Below are positions 8,660-19,896 of a stretch of 64,000 nt of DNA, one piece after another (the stretch's first letter is position 1; every line of letters starts with the position of its first letter). The stretch covers positions 186,001 through 250,000 of the forward strand of contig JANWKT010000024.1 in assembly GCA_025451235.1 (NCBI GenBank), read 5' to 3'. This stretch comes from Flavobacteriales bacterium. Its GTDB lineage: Bacteria > Bacteroidota > Bacteroidia > CAIKAF01. Under the pieces are notes generated by a model. That model was not told where the DNA came from, did not search any database, and saw nothing but the letters and a program-made list of their open reading frames with translations. The position numbers and the translations under genes were made by a program.

Positions 8660-8739
8660 CTTTTGTTGTACGTAGTTAACAGAATTTTTACAACGATTGC
8701 TGAAAAGCCCGTCAATAAAGGGATTTAATTAAATCTTCA

Positions 8740-9504
8740 TTAAGGCGTTGTTAACAATTCCATAAAGATCCCAACAGTTACTGATAAATTTAATGATTCA
8801 GGATGATTATCTGGTTGCGTAGCGGTGATTGTCAATGCATCGGTAGCCGCATGGGTCCAAGTCTTGGAGAGACCGTTCGATTCATTTCCAAATACAATGC
8901 ATGCGGGTTTTTTGATGGTAACTGATCTCAACTCTTTCCCTTCCATATCGGCCTTGAAAACAGGAATGCTGAAGGCCTGAAGATCAGAAATAAATTCCTC
9001 ATTATCAATAATATAAACCTTTACAGCGGCCAGTGAGCCCATGCTTGATTGAACTACTTTTGGACTGAATACTTCCACACTTCCGGGCGTGATAAATAAG
9101 TGATGGATCCCAAACCAATGGGCTGTGCGTATAATGGTCCCCAAATTACCAGGATCGTTCACGTTATCTAACAAAAATACGTAAGAGTCTTTTAGGATGG
9201 ATTTATCCAATTCGAACACCGGTTTCGGAAAAACGGCCATCACACCGGGTGGAGTGGCCAATAAACTCATTTTTTTATCCTGTTGACCGGTGGTTGTAAA
9301 ATATTCGCAAAAGGCATGAGATTGGCCCATATCTTTTAGCTCCCATTCACCTGGATTATAAGCTATCATTTGTGGTATAAACCCAAATTTAATAAGGTCT
9401 GTGATCACCTTAATCCCTTCAGCAATGAATACACCTTCCGCCTCCCTGTTCTTCTTTTGGTGAAGTGAAACAATGTATTTGAGCTTATTTTGTGAAAGTT
9501 CCAT
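8740..9504 (-). CDS. TrmH/SpoU family RNA 2'-O-ribose methyltransferase
   Basis: The 254-residue protein has an N-terminal substrate-binding domain (SLHQKKNREAEGVFIAEG, residues 13-30) and the SPOUT catalytic domain (about 100-254). The three SpoU motifs are visible: DNVNDPGNLGTIIRTAHWFG with the catalytic Arg, VFGNESNGLS, and the last motif LNLSVTVGIFM. Such enzymes methylate ribose 2'-OH in 23S rRNA or tRNA with SAM; the exact target nucleotide cannot be told. It lies 66 bases after murB on the same strand. Confidence 0.93.
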   Translation of the reverse strand: MELSQNKLKYIVSLHQKKNREAEGVFIAEGIKVITDLIKFGFIPQMIAYNPGEWELKDMGQSHAFCEYFTTTGQQDKKMSLLATPPGVMAVFPKPVFELDKSILKDSYVFLLDNVNDPGNLGTIIRTAHWFGIHHLFITPGSVEVFSPKVVQSSMGSLAAVKVYIIDNEEFISDLQAFSIPVFKADMEGKELRSVTIKKPACIVFGNESNGLSKTWTHAATDALTITATQPDNHPESLNLSVTVGIFMELLTTP

Positions 9505-9570
9505 TTTTTGATCTGGGATGATGGATTTAGGATTTGGTCATTTAAATCCGGAAATCCTGGATCCAAATTC

Positions 9571-10581
9571 CTACATTATATTTACTTCTCTTTCCAGTTC
9601 AATTCCAAATTTAGTTTTAATATCCTGCAATATTTCTTCCGACAGATCATAAATATCCTGTCCTTTAGCTCCTCCGTAATTTACCAATACCAAAGCCTGA
9701 TGAGTATGCACTCCATAATTTCCAAGTTTTTTTCCCTTCCAGCCAGCCTTTTCTATTAGCCAGCCTGCCGCTACTTTCACGCTTCCATCAGGATTCTTAT
9801 GAGCAGAGATATCGGGATATTGTTCCTTGATCTTTTCAAAAGTATCGATACCAACAACAGGGTTTTTAAAAAAGCTCCCTGCATTTCCTATTTTAGCCGG
9901 ATCAGGTAACTTGGATGCACGGATCGCAATCACTGCATTGCTTATATCTCTTATATCAGCTGACCCCACGCCTAACCTTTCTAATTCCTCTTCAATGGCA
10001 CCATAGGAAGTGTTGAGTACATGATTTTTGGGCAATTTAAATGTTACATTCAAGATGATGTACTCATCTTTTGCCTTGGTCTTGAATATGCTGGATCTAT
10101 ACTCAAATTCACATTCCTGTTTTGAAAATGTATGTAAGCTGAGGTCTTGACGATGGATGGCTTCCAGTTCATAAAAAACATCTTTTAATTCCACTCCATA
10201 TGCCCCGATGTTTTGCATTGGGCTTGCCCCCACATTCCCCGGAATCAAGGATAGGTTCTCCACTCCACCTAAATTATTATCAAGGCAAAATAGAACAAAT
10301 TGATGCCAGTTCTCTCCTGCCCATGCTTTGATATAGTAATGATCATTGTCTTCCCCTAATTTCTCAATACCGGTTAGGTTCACCTGTAAGGTAAGCCCAG
10401 GATAGTTGTTGAGCAAAAGGATATTGCTGCCTCCTCCTAATACCAATAAGGGTTTGTTTCGTGAAAATAGGAGTCCTTCTTTAAGATCATCCACAGACTC
10501 AGCAATAGCGAGGTGCTCAGAACTAGCGTTAATACCAAAAGTATTGTAAGTGAAGAGAGATTGATGTTGAAGGATATCCAT
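9571..10581 (-). CDS. murB: UDP-N-acetylmuramate dehydrogenase (MurB, type I)
   Basis: The 336-residue cytoplasmic flavoenzyme reduces UDP-GlcNAc-enolpyruvate to UDP-MurNAc with NADPH in peptidoglycan synthesis. FAD-binding motifs LVLGGGSNILL (residues 47-56) and NLSLIPGNVGASPMQNIGAYG (109-129) are intact, Arg162 is in EYRSS, the proton donor Ser236 is in GNAGSFFKNP, and Glu332 is near the C-terminus. The length and the C-terminal YGVHTHQALVLVN segment fit type I (E. coli-like) MurB. It begins 2 bases after the stop of the sterol desaturase-like gene, so the two are co-transcribed. Confidence 0.97.
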   Translation of the reverse strand: MDILQHQSLFTYNTFGINASSEHLAIAESVDDLKEGLLFSRNKPLLVLGGGSNILLLNNYPGLTLQVNLTGIEKLGEDNDHYYIKAWAGENWHQFVLFCLDNNLGGVENLSLIPGNVGASPMQNIGAYGVELKDVFYELEAIHRQDLSLHTFSKQECEFEYRSSIFKTKAKDEYIILNVTFKLPKNHVLNTSYGAIEEELERLGVGSADIRDISNAVIAIRASKLPDPAKIGNAGSFFKNPVVGIDTFEKIKEQYPDISAHKNPDGSVKVAAGWLIEKAGWKGKKLGNYGVHTHQALVLVNYGGAKGQDIYDLSEEILQDIKTKFGIELEREVNIM

Positions 10582-10583
10582 GC

Positions 10584-11552
10584 CTAAGCTACTGGTTCTT
10601 TCTCTGCTGGTGTTGCATTGAGCATCTCCTTGGCTTTAGCTGCTGCTTCAGCTTCGGCATTTTTTTCAAGCATTATTTTATAAGGACTTCCGAAAATCAT
10701 ATATAATTTTTTCTTTAACCCTTTGGCTTTTCTAACATCCTTTATAATGTCTATAGGCTCATGAAAGTTGATATAAAACGGATTGGCCTTATTGGGTATA
10801 TTGGTAGTTAACCCATAGATAACCTTTTCTCCTTCGGGTTCGAATGTCCCAAATATGCGGTCCCAAATAATAAAAGTAGCACCATAGTTTTTATCAATAT
10901 ACTGTTCCTGGGTGCCATGGTGAACCCTGTGATTGGACGGAGCCGCAAATATAAAATCGATGATAGGTAATTTCTTGATATATTCGGTATGAACCCAAAA
11001 CTGGAACAAAACAGCTACCTGGCTCGAAACAAAAAATACGTAGGGATGGAAACCGCAAATCATCGCAGGAATAAAGAAGGGTGTTTTAAAATGCTGGATC
11101 CAACTTAATCGAAAGGAAACCGCTAAATTATATTTTTCGCCACTATGGTGTGCTACATGTGTAGCCCATAGGAAACGATTTTCATGCGAATACCGATGGG
11201 CCCAATAACTGCAAAAATCAAAAATAATATAACAGGGAATAAAGGTCCACCAGTTGAGTTCCATGCGCCAGGGTACCATTTTCCATATCCAAACTACCAG
11301 TAAAATAAGACCAAGGTTAACAACCAAACTTATCAAAAGATTCCCAATACCTACCAATACTGAACCGATGGTCTCTTTTGTATCATAATATTTCCGCTCC
11401 TGGCGAAAAGAAATAAATACCTCGATGGCAGTAAAAAAGACCATTGCAGGTACTGCATAAAACAGAATTGGAGGTGTATTAGCTTTTAGCACACCTAAAT
11501 TATAGGGTAAGCTATTAGGGTCGGCTCCAAAAATATTCAACAATAGACTCAT
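10584..11552 (-). CDS. Sterol desaturase/fatty acid hydroxylase superfamily membrane protein
   Basis: The 322-residue protein has about four to five membrane helices and the di-iron histidine boxes of the family: HRYSH (His119-His123), HVAHH (His132-His136) and NHRVHH (His208-His212). These enzymes hydroxylate or desaturate lipids using O2 in the membrane. The substrate is unknown; Bacteroidota relatives act on carotenoids or sphingolipid-like fatty acids. The C-terminal tail is rich in Ala and Glu and is likely disordered. It is the first gene of an operon with murB and the RNA methylase. Confidence 0.92.
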   Translation of the reverse strand: MSLLLNIFGADPNSLPYNLGVLKANTPPILFYAVPAMVFFTAIEVFISFRQERKYYDTKETIGSVLVGIGNLLISLVVNLGLILLVVWIWKMVPWRMELNWWTFIPCYIIFDFCSYWAHRYSHENRFLWATHVAHHSGEKYNLAVSFRLSWIQHFKTPFFIPAMICGFHPYVFFVSSQVAVLFQFWVHTEYIKKLPIIDFIFAAPSNHRVHHGTQEQYIDKNYGATFIIWDRIFGTFEPEGEKVIYGLTTNIPNKANPFYINFHEPIDIIKDVRKAKGLKKKLYMIFGSPYKIMLEKNAEAEAAAKAKEMLNATPAEKEPVA

Positions 11553-13636
<2,084 letters not shown>

Positions 13637-13646
13637 GACCGTATCC

Positions 13647-13976
13647 ATGAAAAAATTCATAGGTATTGTATGCTTGGTTATATTTAGCTATAGCTGCGGC
13701 AGGGCTGAATGGGCCGGCAGATACAAATCAGACAATTGTATGACCCTGGAATATGTGGAGTTTTATGAAGACAATACTGCCGATGTAAAATATTATGGCG
13801 CTACCTTTCCTACCAACCATAAGCTCCGTAAAAAAGACAACCTGTTTTTTGTAAATATCTACAAGTTCGAGTTAAGGGAAGATGGCAAGATGTATGAAGA
13901 AAGTGGCCATGAAATGGGTTGTGTGCTCAGCAGGGATAAAAGCCATGGGTTTTGGGATCGATTGTTTCAACCCTGA
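13647..13976 (+). CDS. Small lipoprotein, unknown function
   Basis: The 109-residue protein has a lipoprotein signal with the lipobox-like SYSC (Cys17). The mature part is short and beta-rich, starting RAEWAGRYKSDNCMTLEYVEF, and looks like a compact lipocalin- or META-like unit that begins with a W-x-G-x-Y strand. Two further Cys (Cys31 and Cys92) could form a disulfide. I do not recognise a named family. It follows pyrG by 10 bases, and a strong hairpin ends the unit. Confidence 0.75.
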   Translation: MKKFIGIVCLVIFSYSCGRAEWAGRYKSDNCMTLEYVEFYEDNTADVKYYGATFPTNHKLRKKDNLFFVNIYKFELREDGKMYEESGHEMGCVLSRDKSHGFWDRLFQP

Positions 13977-13991
13977 AGAATTCAAGATTCG

Positions 13992-14032
13992 AAATTCGAG
14001 ATTCGAAATTTTGAATTTTGAATCTCGAATTT
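13992..14032. terminator. Long AT-rich hairpin between convergent genes
   Basis: Arms 13992-14010 and 14014-14032 pair over 19 bases with one mismatch and a TTG loop. It lies between the lipoprotein gene and the convergent deoxynucleoside kinase gene and covers the last bases of the kinase stop codon. It probably ends transcription on both strands, although it lacks a GC-rich stem. Confidence 0.65.
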
Positions 14033-14648
14033 ATTTGAACAACCCATGCACTTCTGCATCGATGCTATGAATGATCTTGCCGAGGTCTTCAGGTACTTCG
14101 GAGAAATTATTATTGTCTACATCCACTACCAATAGTTTACCCTGGTCGTAGGTAGTAACCCAAGTATCGTATCTTTCATTCAATCTCTTTAAATAATCCA
14201 GGCGGATGTTGTTCTCATATTCACGACCTCTTTTTTGGATCTGGTTGACCAAAGTAGGCACGGATGCTTTTAAATAGATCAGGAGATCAGGTGGCTGAAT
14301 GAATTGGGCCACCAGCTTAAAAAGTTCCTGATAATTGCTGAAATCACGGGTGCTCATGAGACCCATGGCATGTAAGTTAGGAGCAAAAATCTGGGAATCC
14401 TCGTAAATGGTGCGGTCCTGAATTACATTCTTCCCGCTTTTACGGATATCTACGATCTGTTGGAAACGGCTTCTTAAGAAATATACTTGCAGGTTAAACG
14501 ACCAACGTTGCATATCATCATAAAAATCGTTCAGGTAAGGATTATCATCTGTATCCTCATAATGAGCAATCCAATCGTAATGCTTTTCGAGCTTTGCGGT
14601 TAAAGTAGTTTTTCCTGATCCGATATTGCCTGCGATCGCTATATGCAT
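14031..14648 (-). CDS. Deoxynucleoside kinase
   Basis: The 205-residue enzyme phosphorylates deoxynucleosides in the salvage pathway. The P-loop GNIGSGKTT is at residues 7-15; the substrate-binding DRTIYED motif is near residue 80; the LID-type Arg cluster lies around KRGREYE. The length and motifs match the dNK/deoxyadenosine-deoxyguanosine kinase family rather than TK1. The start ATG is immediately followed by the beta strand IAIAG, so the assignment is firm. Substrate preference cannot be told from the sequence. Confidence 0.95.
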   Translation of the reverse strand: MHIAIAGNIGSGKTTLTAKLEKHYDWIAHYEDTDDNPYLNDFYDDMQRWSFNLQVYFLRSRFQQIVDIRKSGKNVIQDRTIYEDSQIFAPNLHAMGLMSTRDFSNYQELFKLVAQFIQPPDLLIYLKASVPTLVNQIQKRGREYENNIRLDYLKRLNERYDTWVTTYDQGKLLVVDVDNNNFSEVPEDLGKIIHSIDAEVHGLFK

Positions 14649-14741
14649 AAGTAAAGGTTGTACTGGTTATCACCCTTAGGGGGTTTTGTTGTACAAATAA
14701 AACAATTTTTTCGAGGAAAAAAGAAAGAAAGGGCCCGATGG

Positions 14742-15542
14742 CTAAAGTTTATATATGAACAATTTATTTTTTGTGAGCATATATACTTTCCCGGAGGAAA
14801 ACCGCACGGATTGAAGCCCATCATGATGAGGCAGGGCCAGGGAAGAGGTTTTAGCTATATCCGGCAATGATTGGAAATAGAGGGTATCGTTTTTAAAATG
14901 TATGAGTTCAGCCGACTGGATATCTGGATATTGAAGCTGGGTAATAGGCAGGGTTTGCACATATGCCCCAAATATATCGAAAACCAATAGCCCATAATCA
15001 GGGAAAAATAAATACAAGGTGTTGGAATACTCCTTCATAAACATGGGTTCCATTACCGATAAGCTCATAAACCGATTGATGGATTCAATATCCACCACCC
15101 TTTTTAAATACTGGTCGTAACGATATAAACTCATGGTCCCGGGCAGATAACACCAGAAACCGTTATCGTAAGATGAGCAAACCAGGGTGCTTTGAGCCAG
15201 GCTCATATCATTCAAAGAAATAGCTGTGGAAAAGTCCGATATATTGTTGTCGATATAGAGGATCTTACCTAGTTCTTTATAGTAGAGTTGAATTTTAAGC
15301 GCATTCGAAGCATCGATGGAACTTACATCTGAGAGGTTGATGATACTAAACTTTCTAAACAAGGTATCAAACCGGTTAAACATCCATAACTCATTGTTAT
15401 TCTGAATATAGTAATTCCCTATATAATCTACTGCAGTAAGCTGTGAATTGTTAATTTCATGGGTTTTTACCAGCTTTAGCTGGCCAAACAATGACGAAAA
15501 TCCTGTGAATAGTATGCAACAACAGACCAGGGATCTCCTCAT
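14742..15542 (-). CDS. Secreted beta-propeller-like protein paired with GH3 ligase
   Basis: The 266-residue protein starts with a signal peptide (MRRSLVCCCILFTGFSSLFG). The rest consists of repeated short beta strands with aromatic ends (NELWMFNRFD, GFWCYLPGTMSLYRYD, NTLYLFFPDYGLLVFD, KNKLFIYKL), a pattern of a degenerate beta-propeller. There are no catalytic motifs. Its ATG overlaps the TGA of the GH3 gene (ATGA), so the two are translationally coupled. Function is unknown; the coupling with a cytosolic ligase is curious because this product is exported. Confidence 0.85.
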   Translation of the reverse strand: MRRSLVCCCILFTGFSSLFGQLKLVKTHEINNSQLTAVDYIGNYYIQNNNELWMFNRFDTLFRKFSIINLSDVSSIDASNALKIQLYYKELGKILYIDNNISDFSTAISLNDMSLAQSTLVCSSYDNGFWCYLPGTMSLYRYDQYLKRVVDIESINRFMSLSVMEPMFMKEYSNTLYLFFPDYGLLVFDIFGAYVQTLPITQLQYPDIQSAELIHFKNDTLYFQSLPDIAKTSSLALPHHDGLQSVRFSSGKVYMLTKNKLFIYKL

Positions 15543-17068
15543 GGATGGTTGATATAAGATTGTATTACTTCCAGAATTTCTTCCAATTGTTCCCGGTCGT
15601 TTTGAAGACGGGGAATTTTTTGCTGTGCCCCCAGCTTTCCTTTGTATTTCATCCAGGTATAAAAACTTCCTTTAGGCAAAACACGTACCAAAGGACGTTG
15701 CAAAATATAATCTCCTTTTCGCTTGGCATCATAATCCGAATTGATCTCCTTTAATTTATCATCTAGCAAATCGGTAAATTCCTCTATATCCTTGGGAGCA
15801 TGTTCAAATTCCACCAACCACTCATGGGCACCCGAATGGTTATTGGATAAATAAACCGGAGCCGCGGTAAATTCTTTTACCAATGACCTGGTTCGCTGAC
15901 ATGCATAATCAATGGCTCGTTCCGCATTTTCTACCATGAGTTCCTCACCAAAAGCATTGATGAAATGTTTGGTCCTTCCGGTTACCACAATTCGATAAGG
16001 TTTAATGGAAGTGAATTTAATGGTATCCCCGATTTTATATCTCCACAAACCTCCATTGGTACTTATCACTAAAGCATAATTGGTATCTACTTCGATTTCC
16101 TGAAGGGTAAGGGTTCTTGGATTGGTTCGATGGATCTCATCCATGGGCATAAATTCATAATAGATCCCATAATCTACCATGAGCCTCATAGCACCAGGAT
16201 GATCTGTATCCTGCAAAGCAAAAAAACCTTCTGACGCATTATAAGTTTCATAATAATACATATCATCATGAGGGATCAACTGCTTAAAGGGCACCCTGTA
16301 TGGACTAAAGTTGACTGCTCCATGAATAAACAATTGTAATCCCGGCCAGATTTCGCGGATATCTTTTTTACCGGTGGTTTCTAATATCCTGTTCATCAGT
16401 ACCAGCATCCAGCTTGGCACCCCCCCTATAAAGCGTACATCCACATTCCGGGTGGATTCTATGATACGCTCAATCTTTTCCTCCCAGTTGGGTAATAGTG
16501 CTATGTCACGTGATGGGGTCCTTAAAAAATTGATCCACCCTGGTAATTTTTTTACAAGTACCCCACTAATATCACCATGCCATGCTTTTTTATAATCCGG
16601 ATTCTGGTTCACGGTACCGGTCAACATCAAACATTTCCCCCCAAATACTTCGGTATAGGGATGATTCTTCAGGAACATGGCTGTGGTATCCTTACCACTT
16701 CGAAAATGTGTGTATTCTAATGAATCTCTTGAGACTGGGATATATTTGCTTCTTCCGTCTGTTGTTCCTGATGATTTACTGAACCATCTAATCGTATCGG
16801 GCCATAAAACATTTTGCTGACCTTCGAACGTACGTTGTATAAATGGTTTTATTTGCTCGTAAGTACTTATCGGTACTTGTTGTACAAAGTCTTTTTTACT
16901 ATGAATGGTATTGTACGAATGCATTTTCCCCCAATCAGTATGTTTGGCTTTATGGATCAAATACATCAATGTTTTGCGTTGCACTGCTCCGGCGTGGTGC
17001 GTAGCATGCTCTATTCTTCCAATACGAGGTTTAAGGTAGGCCTTGATGAATGAATTGGTCAACAACAT
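15539..17068 (-). CDS. GH3 family adenylating acyl-amido synthetase
   Basis: The 509-residue protein matches the GH3 fold of ANL-type enzymes. Visible motifs are the ATP-binding SKSSGTTDGRSKYIPVS (near residue 110), YNASEGFFALQDTDH (near 280), and the hinge region VVTGRTKHFINAFGEELMVENAE (near 360). Plant GH3 enzymes conjugate jasmonate or auxin with amino acids; the bacterial substrates are mostly unknown. The protein has no signal peptide and should be cytoplasmic. It is translationally coupled (ATGA) with the secreted propeller-like gene downstream. Confidence 0.94.
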   Translation of the reverse strand: MLLTNSFIKAYLKPRIGRIEHATHHAGAVQRKTLMYLIHKAKHTDWGKMHSYNTIHSKKDFVQQVPISTYEQIKPFIQRTFEGQQNVLWPDTIRWFSKSSGTTDGRSKYIPVSRDSLEYTHFRSGKDTTAMFLKNHPYTEVFGGKCLMLTGTVNQNPDYKKAWHGDISGVLVKKLPGWINFLRTPSRDIALLPNWEEKIERIIESTRNVDVRFIGGVPSWMLVLMNRILETTGKKDIREIWPGLQLFIHGAVNFSPYRVPFKQLIPHDDMYYYETYNASEGFFALQDTDHPGAMRLMVDYGIYYEFMPMDEIHRTNPRTLTLQEIEVDTNYALVISTNGGLWRYKIGDTIKFTSIKPYRIVVTGRTKHFINAFGEELMVENAERAIDYACQRTRSLVKEFTAAPVYLSNNHSGAHEWLVEFEHAPKDIEEFTDLLDDKLKEINSDYDAKRKGDYILQRPLVRVLPKGSFYTWMKYKGKLGAQQKIPRLQNDREQLEEILEVIQSYINHP

Positions 17069-17332
17069 GAGGGAACCTCCTTTTCTAATAATTAAGCATC
17101 ATAAATTTAATACATTCTGAACATATAAAAAAGCTTACCATCACAGATACACAACATTATACGTCCAAATATAGAACGAAAGCTATATCCCAGGCTATGA
17201 ATCTGTGAATTGTATAACTTATTTCTGACTTTTTAAATGTTTTGAACCTGGGTTGGTACTCCAAGTTACCAAGACCCGGCCGACTGCTACTCACTGTCCC
17301 CAGGTAAGGGAAAGATTTATGGTTTCAACTAC

Positions 17333-17953
17333 TCAGTCTTTTTCCCATTTTCTCTTGACTGATCCCTCTTTTCTTTCTATTCTCCAGTTCTTCTCCATGG
17401 CCAATTTCAACAAACGTTTTCGCAACTTTTTAGGATAAAATATTTTTAAATAGGTGGTTTTATGCGAATAGCTCTTTATAATGTTCAATTGGGCAAGGAT
17501 TTCATAAGCTGCAGCTCCACATCTCATTCCAAAAAAGGCATAATCATATGGAGTCTGTTTTAAATAAGTAGCAGAAATGCTATCCAACATTTGTTTTTGG
17601 CGGTATGAAACAGGAATCCTTACCACGGTTGTTTTAACACTATCTGTTTTACCCCCAAATAAAGAATTAAAATCATCCTGGGAATATTCCCGGTAACAGC
17701 TATGTAATTTCCTTCTGCTGGCAAATACATGAAACTTACCACTAGGTAGAAAATTTAAGATCTGGTTGCTATCGGATTCAATACCTACATGCCCACCTAA
17801 TATTCCTCCAAACCATTTTTTTTCGGTTTGCTTATACTTTGGAATCGGCTTTGAGCCATAGAGAAAATGGACCTTAATAAATGAACTATCCTGGGAATAC
17901 CCTAGACTTGCAAAAAAACAAAACAAACATGTAAATGTAAATCGCATGATCAA
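17333..17953 (-). CDS. Secreted putative permuted papain-fold (NlpC/P60-like) protein
   Basis: The 206-residue protein carries a signal peptide (about residues 3-20; ATG at 17953 or 17947). His55 in LGGHVGIES and Cys145 in GMRCGAAAYEIL have the His-before-Cys order of circularly permuted NlpC/P60 enzymes (YiiX/LRAT type), and YDYAFFG before the Cys fits this fold. The family call is by motif only and needs a profile search. The last 40 residues are highly basic. It could be a periplasmic amidase or acyltransferase-like enzyme. The gene upstream on the same strand ends 31 bases before it. Confidence 0.8.
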   Translation of the reverse strand: MIMRFTFTCLFCFFASLGYSQDSSFIKVHFLYGSKPIPKYKQTEKKWFGGILGGHVGIESDSNQILNFLPSGKFHVFASRRKLHSCYREYSQDDFNSLFGGKTDSVKTTVVRIPVSYRQKQMLDSISATYLKQTPYDYAFFGMRCGAAAYEILAQLNIIKSYSHKTTYLKIFYPKKLRKRLLKLAMEKNWRIERKEGSVKRKWEKD

Positions 17954-17984
17954 TATAACTATATAAAGGACCGAATATTTTACT

Positions 17985-18824
17985 TCAAAACAACTTCATC
18001 TGCACATCCTTTCTTACGATCGGTGGTTTGATGCGAAAGGGTTTTTCCGCAATATGGTTTGACCTGATCTGATATACCTCCGTTTCCTGGTACCTGGAAG
18101 CAATTACTATTTTGGTGTCGCCGGCATGCTGATCAAACAATTCCTGCACCAATTGAGGTGAATTATTTTCCTTGGATAAATGTGACAAAAACAGATGACT
18201 TAAAAATTCAGATCGGTATTCCTGGAATATTTCCAATGCCTGGTCGTTCGACAAGTGACCATGGTTCCCTTTGATCCTGTTTTGTAAATGAATGGGATAA
18301 CGGCCCTGAGTAAGCATTGCATGATCATAGTTGGCTTCTAAAAAAGCTGCGTGGCAAATACCAAAATTCCTGGCTACATGCTCACATTCTGACCCTATAT
18401 CGGTGAAAACACCTATATTGATACCATTGCCTGATACAATGAAGCTATAAGGATCCGCCGCATCATGAAATTTAGGAAATGCAGTTACCGATAGATCTCC
18501 TATTTCCACTTCTTCATAGGCATTAAATGATCGCACCATTTTTTTATCCAAATGAAGTCCACTGTTCCGGTAGGTTTCGGAGGTGATATATACGGGCAAC
18601 TCATATTTTTTTGATAATACCTCTACCCCATTGATATGGTCGGAATGCTCATGGGAAATAAAAATGGCTTTGATGTTTTTCATCGAAAGACCTAATCTGG
18701 TCATTCTTTTCTCTGTTTCCCTGCATGATATACCGGCATCCACCAATACAGCTTCCTGGTTATTGGCTATATAATAGCAATTCCCGTTGCTGCCAGAATT
18801 AAGAGATGTAATGCAGAGAGACAT
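17985..18824 (-). CDS. MBL-fold metallohydrolase (WalJ/YycJ-like)
   Basis: The 279-residue protein has the metallo-beta-lactamase zinc motif HEHSDH (His58, His60, Asp62, His63) after the strand KAIFIS. The N-terminal SLNSGSNGNCYYI stretch is typical of the YycJ/WalJ group, and further metal ligands lie in FTDIGSECEH and LEANYDH. WalJ-type proteins are single- or double-strand 5' exonucleases linked to cell-wall signalling and DNA repair; whether this one is a nuclease is inferred. No signal peptide, so cytoplasmic. Confidence 0.92.
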   Translation of the reverse strand: MSLCITSLNSGSNGNCYYIANNQEAVLVDAGISCRETEKRMTRLGLSMKNIKAIFISHEHSDHINGVEVLSKKYELPVYITSETYRNSGLHLDKKMVRSFNAYEEVEIGDLSVTAFPKFHDAADPYSFIVSGNGINIGVFTDIGSECEHVARNFGICHAAFLEANYDHAMLTQGRYPIHLQNRIKGNHGHLSNDQALEIFQEYRSEFLSHLFLSHLSKENNSPQLVQELFDQHAGDTKIVIASRYQETEVYQIRSNHIAEKPFRIKPPIVRKDVQMKLF

Positions 18825-18906
18825 AAGAAGGGGTAAAATTAACCGCTTTTACCGAATTTAACAGCCGAAGTTATGAACGGATCAATTGACTTGAATGTTC
18901 GCTGGT

Positions 18907-19623
18907 TTATTTCTTCACCAAGGTGGAATCTATAAATGGCAACATTCTCTCTACCACGGTATGTGCCCAGTACTTGGCGGTGCGGCCCACAAAATGTTTT
19001 TGGGTAAGGGTATCACTTCCAAGAATATCATCGCTTCTTACCAGGATCCCATTGTTGCGGCTCGCCATGGCATCGTAAATGGCATCATATCGTAGATCTG
19101 CATTTACACGGTTATATGGACCTACCCATACAAAGGGTAAATTAATTTTATATGTTTCGATGATCCGGAGCAATTCCTTGTGGGCATTGTAATAATTGGA
19201 GCCTAGGGCAATCACTACCAAATCAGGTTTGAATTTTTGAAGCAGCATATATAAGGTTGATCCATATACCCTGCATATGAGCTTGTCTTCGCTGCTTTCT
19301 GAACTTTCCAGCACAGGTATCCATTCCTTTTCTCTTAACTTACTTTCCGGGCAAGTATACCTTACCCTATAACCACAACATGTACTGCGTAGCTGATCAT
19401 GGGTGAATGTTTTGGTACCTGCTCCGCCAATGGCCACGTTCAGGATAAAAAACCTCCCTTCGCTATGGAGCTTTTTATGGAAGAATTCACCGAAATACCC
19501 CTTCATATGGGAGTCCCCTAACACCAAGATGGATTTGGGTTCGGCCTGTAATTTTATGATCGCTAAGAAAATAGCAATTACTGAAATAATTGTTTTTGGT
19601 ATATGTTTCAACATCCCAGACAT
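18907..19623 (-). CDS. Exported SGNH-like hydrolase
   Basis: The 238-residue protein has an N-terminal hydrophobic signal or anchor (about residues 8-27). It then shows the SGNH block I Ser in VLGDSHMKG, a Gly-rich block II (AIGGAGTKTF) and the block III Asn in ALGSNYYN. A His for block V is plausible in the tail (KHFVGRTAKYWAH) but the canonical DxxH spacing is not obvious. It could be an esterase or acetyl-hydrolase acting on envelope glycans. Two Cys pairs (CC and C) in the middle are unusual for the family. Confidence 0.82.
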   Translation of the reverse strand: MSGMLKHIPKTIISVIAIFLAIIKLQAEPKSILVLGDSHMKGYFGEFFHKKLHSEGRFFILNVAIGGAGTKTFTHDQLRSTCCGYRVRYTCPESKLREKEWIPVLESSESSEDKLICRVYGSTLYMLLQKFKPDLVVIALGSNYYNAHKELLRIIETYKINLPFVWVGPYNRVNADLRYDAIYDAMASRNNGILVRSDDILGSDTLTQKHFVGRTAKYWAHTVVERMLPFIDSTLVKK

Positions 19624-19896
19624 GATCCAGTATTTTAAAACGGGTATCGAAGATAATAAAAATATACTAACCTAAAAGCGATAAGAAAAAAAAAATAACC
19701 TAATTCTGGTGCTTTGGGCCTTTCAATGAATTAAATGTCAATATTTTAGCTATATATAAGCGGCAGCTACCAGGGTGGTGAAAAATATAAGTTGGGTTCT
19801 ATTACCCAAAATACGACCACAATTATAAGGTAGACAATGAAGAAAATTTTAACTTATATAAAATATAAATACCTATTCATCAATACTTTAACTAAG

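Noticed and set aside
17245-17280. Terminator-like hairpin (GGGTTGGTA/TACCAAGACCC) downstream of the papain-like gene
   Set aside because: The stem needs a two-base bulge and has no T-run on the expected strand; not strong enough to list.
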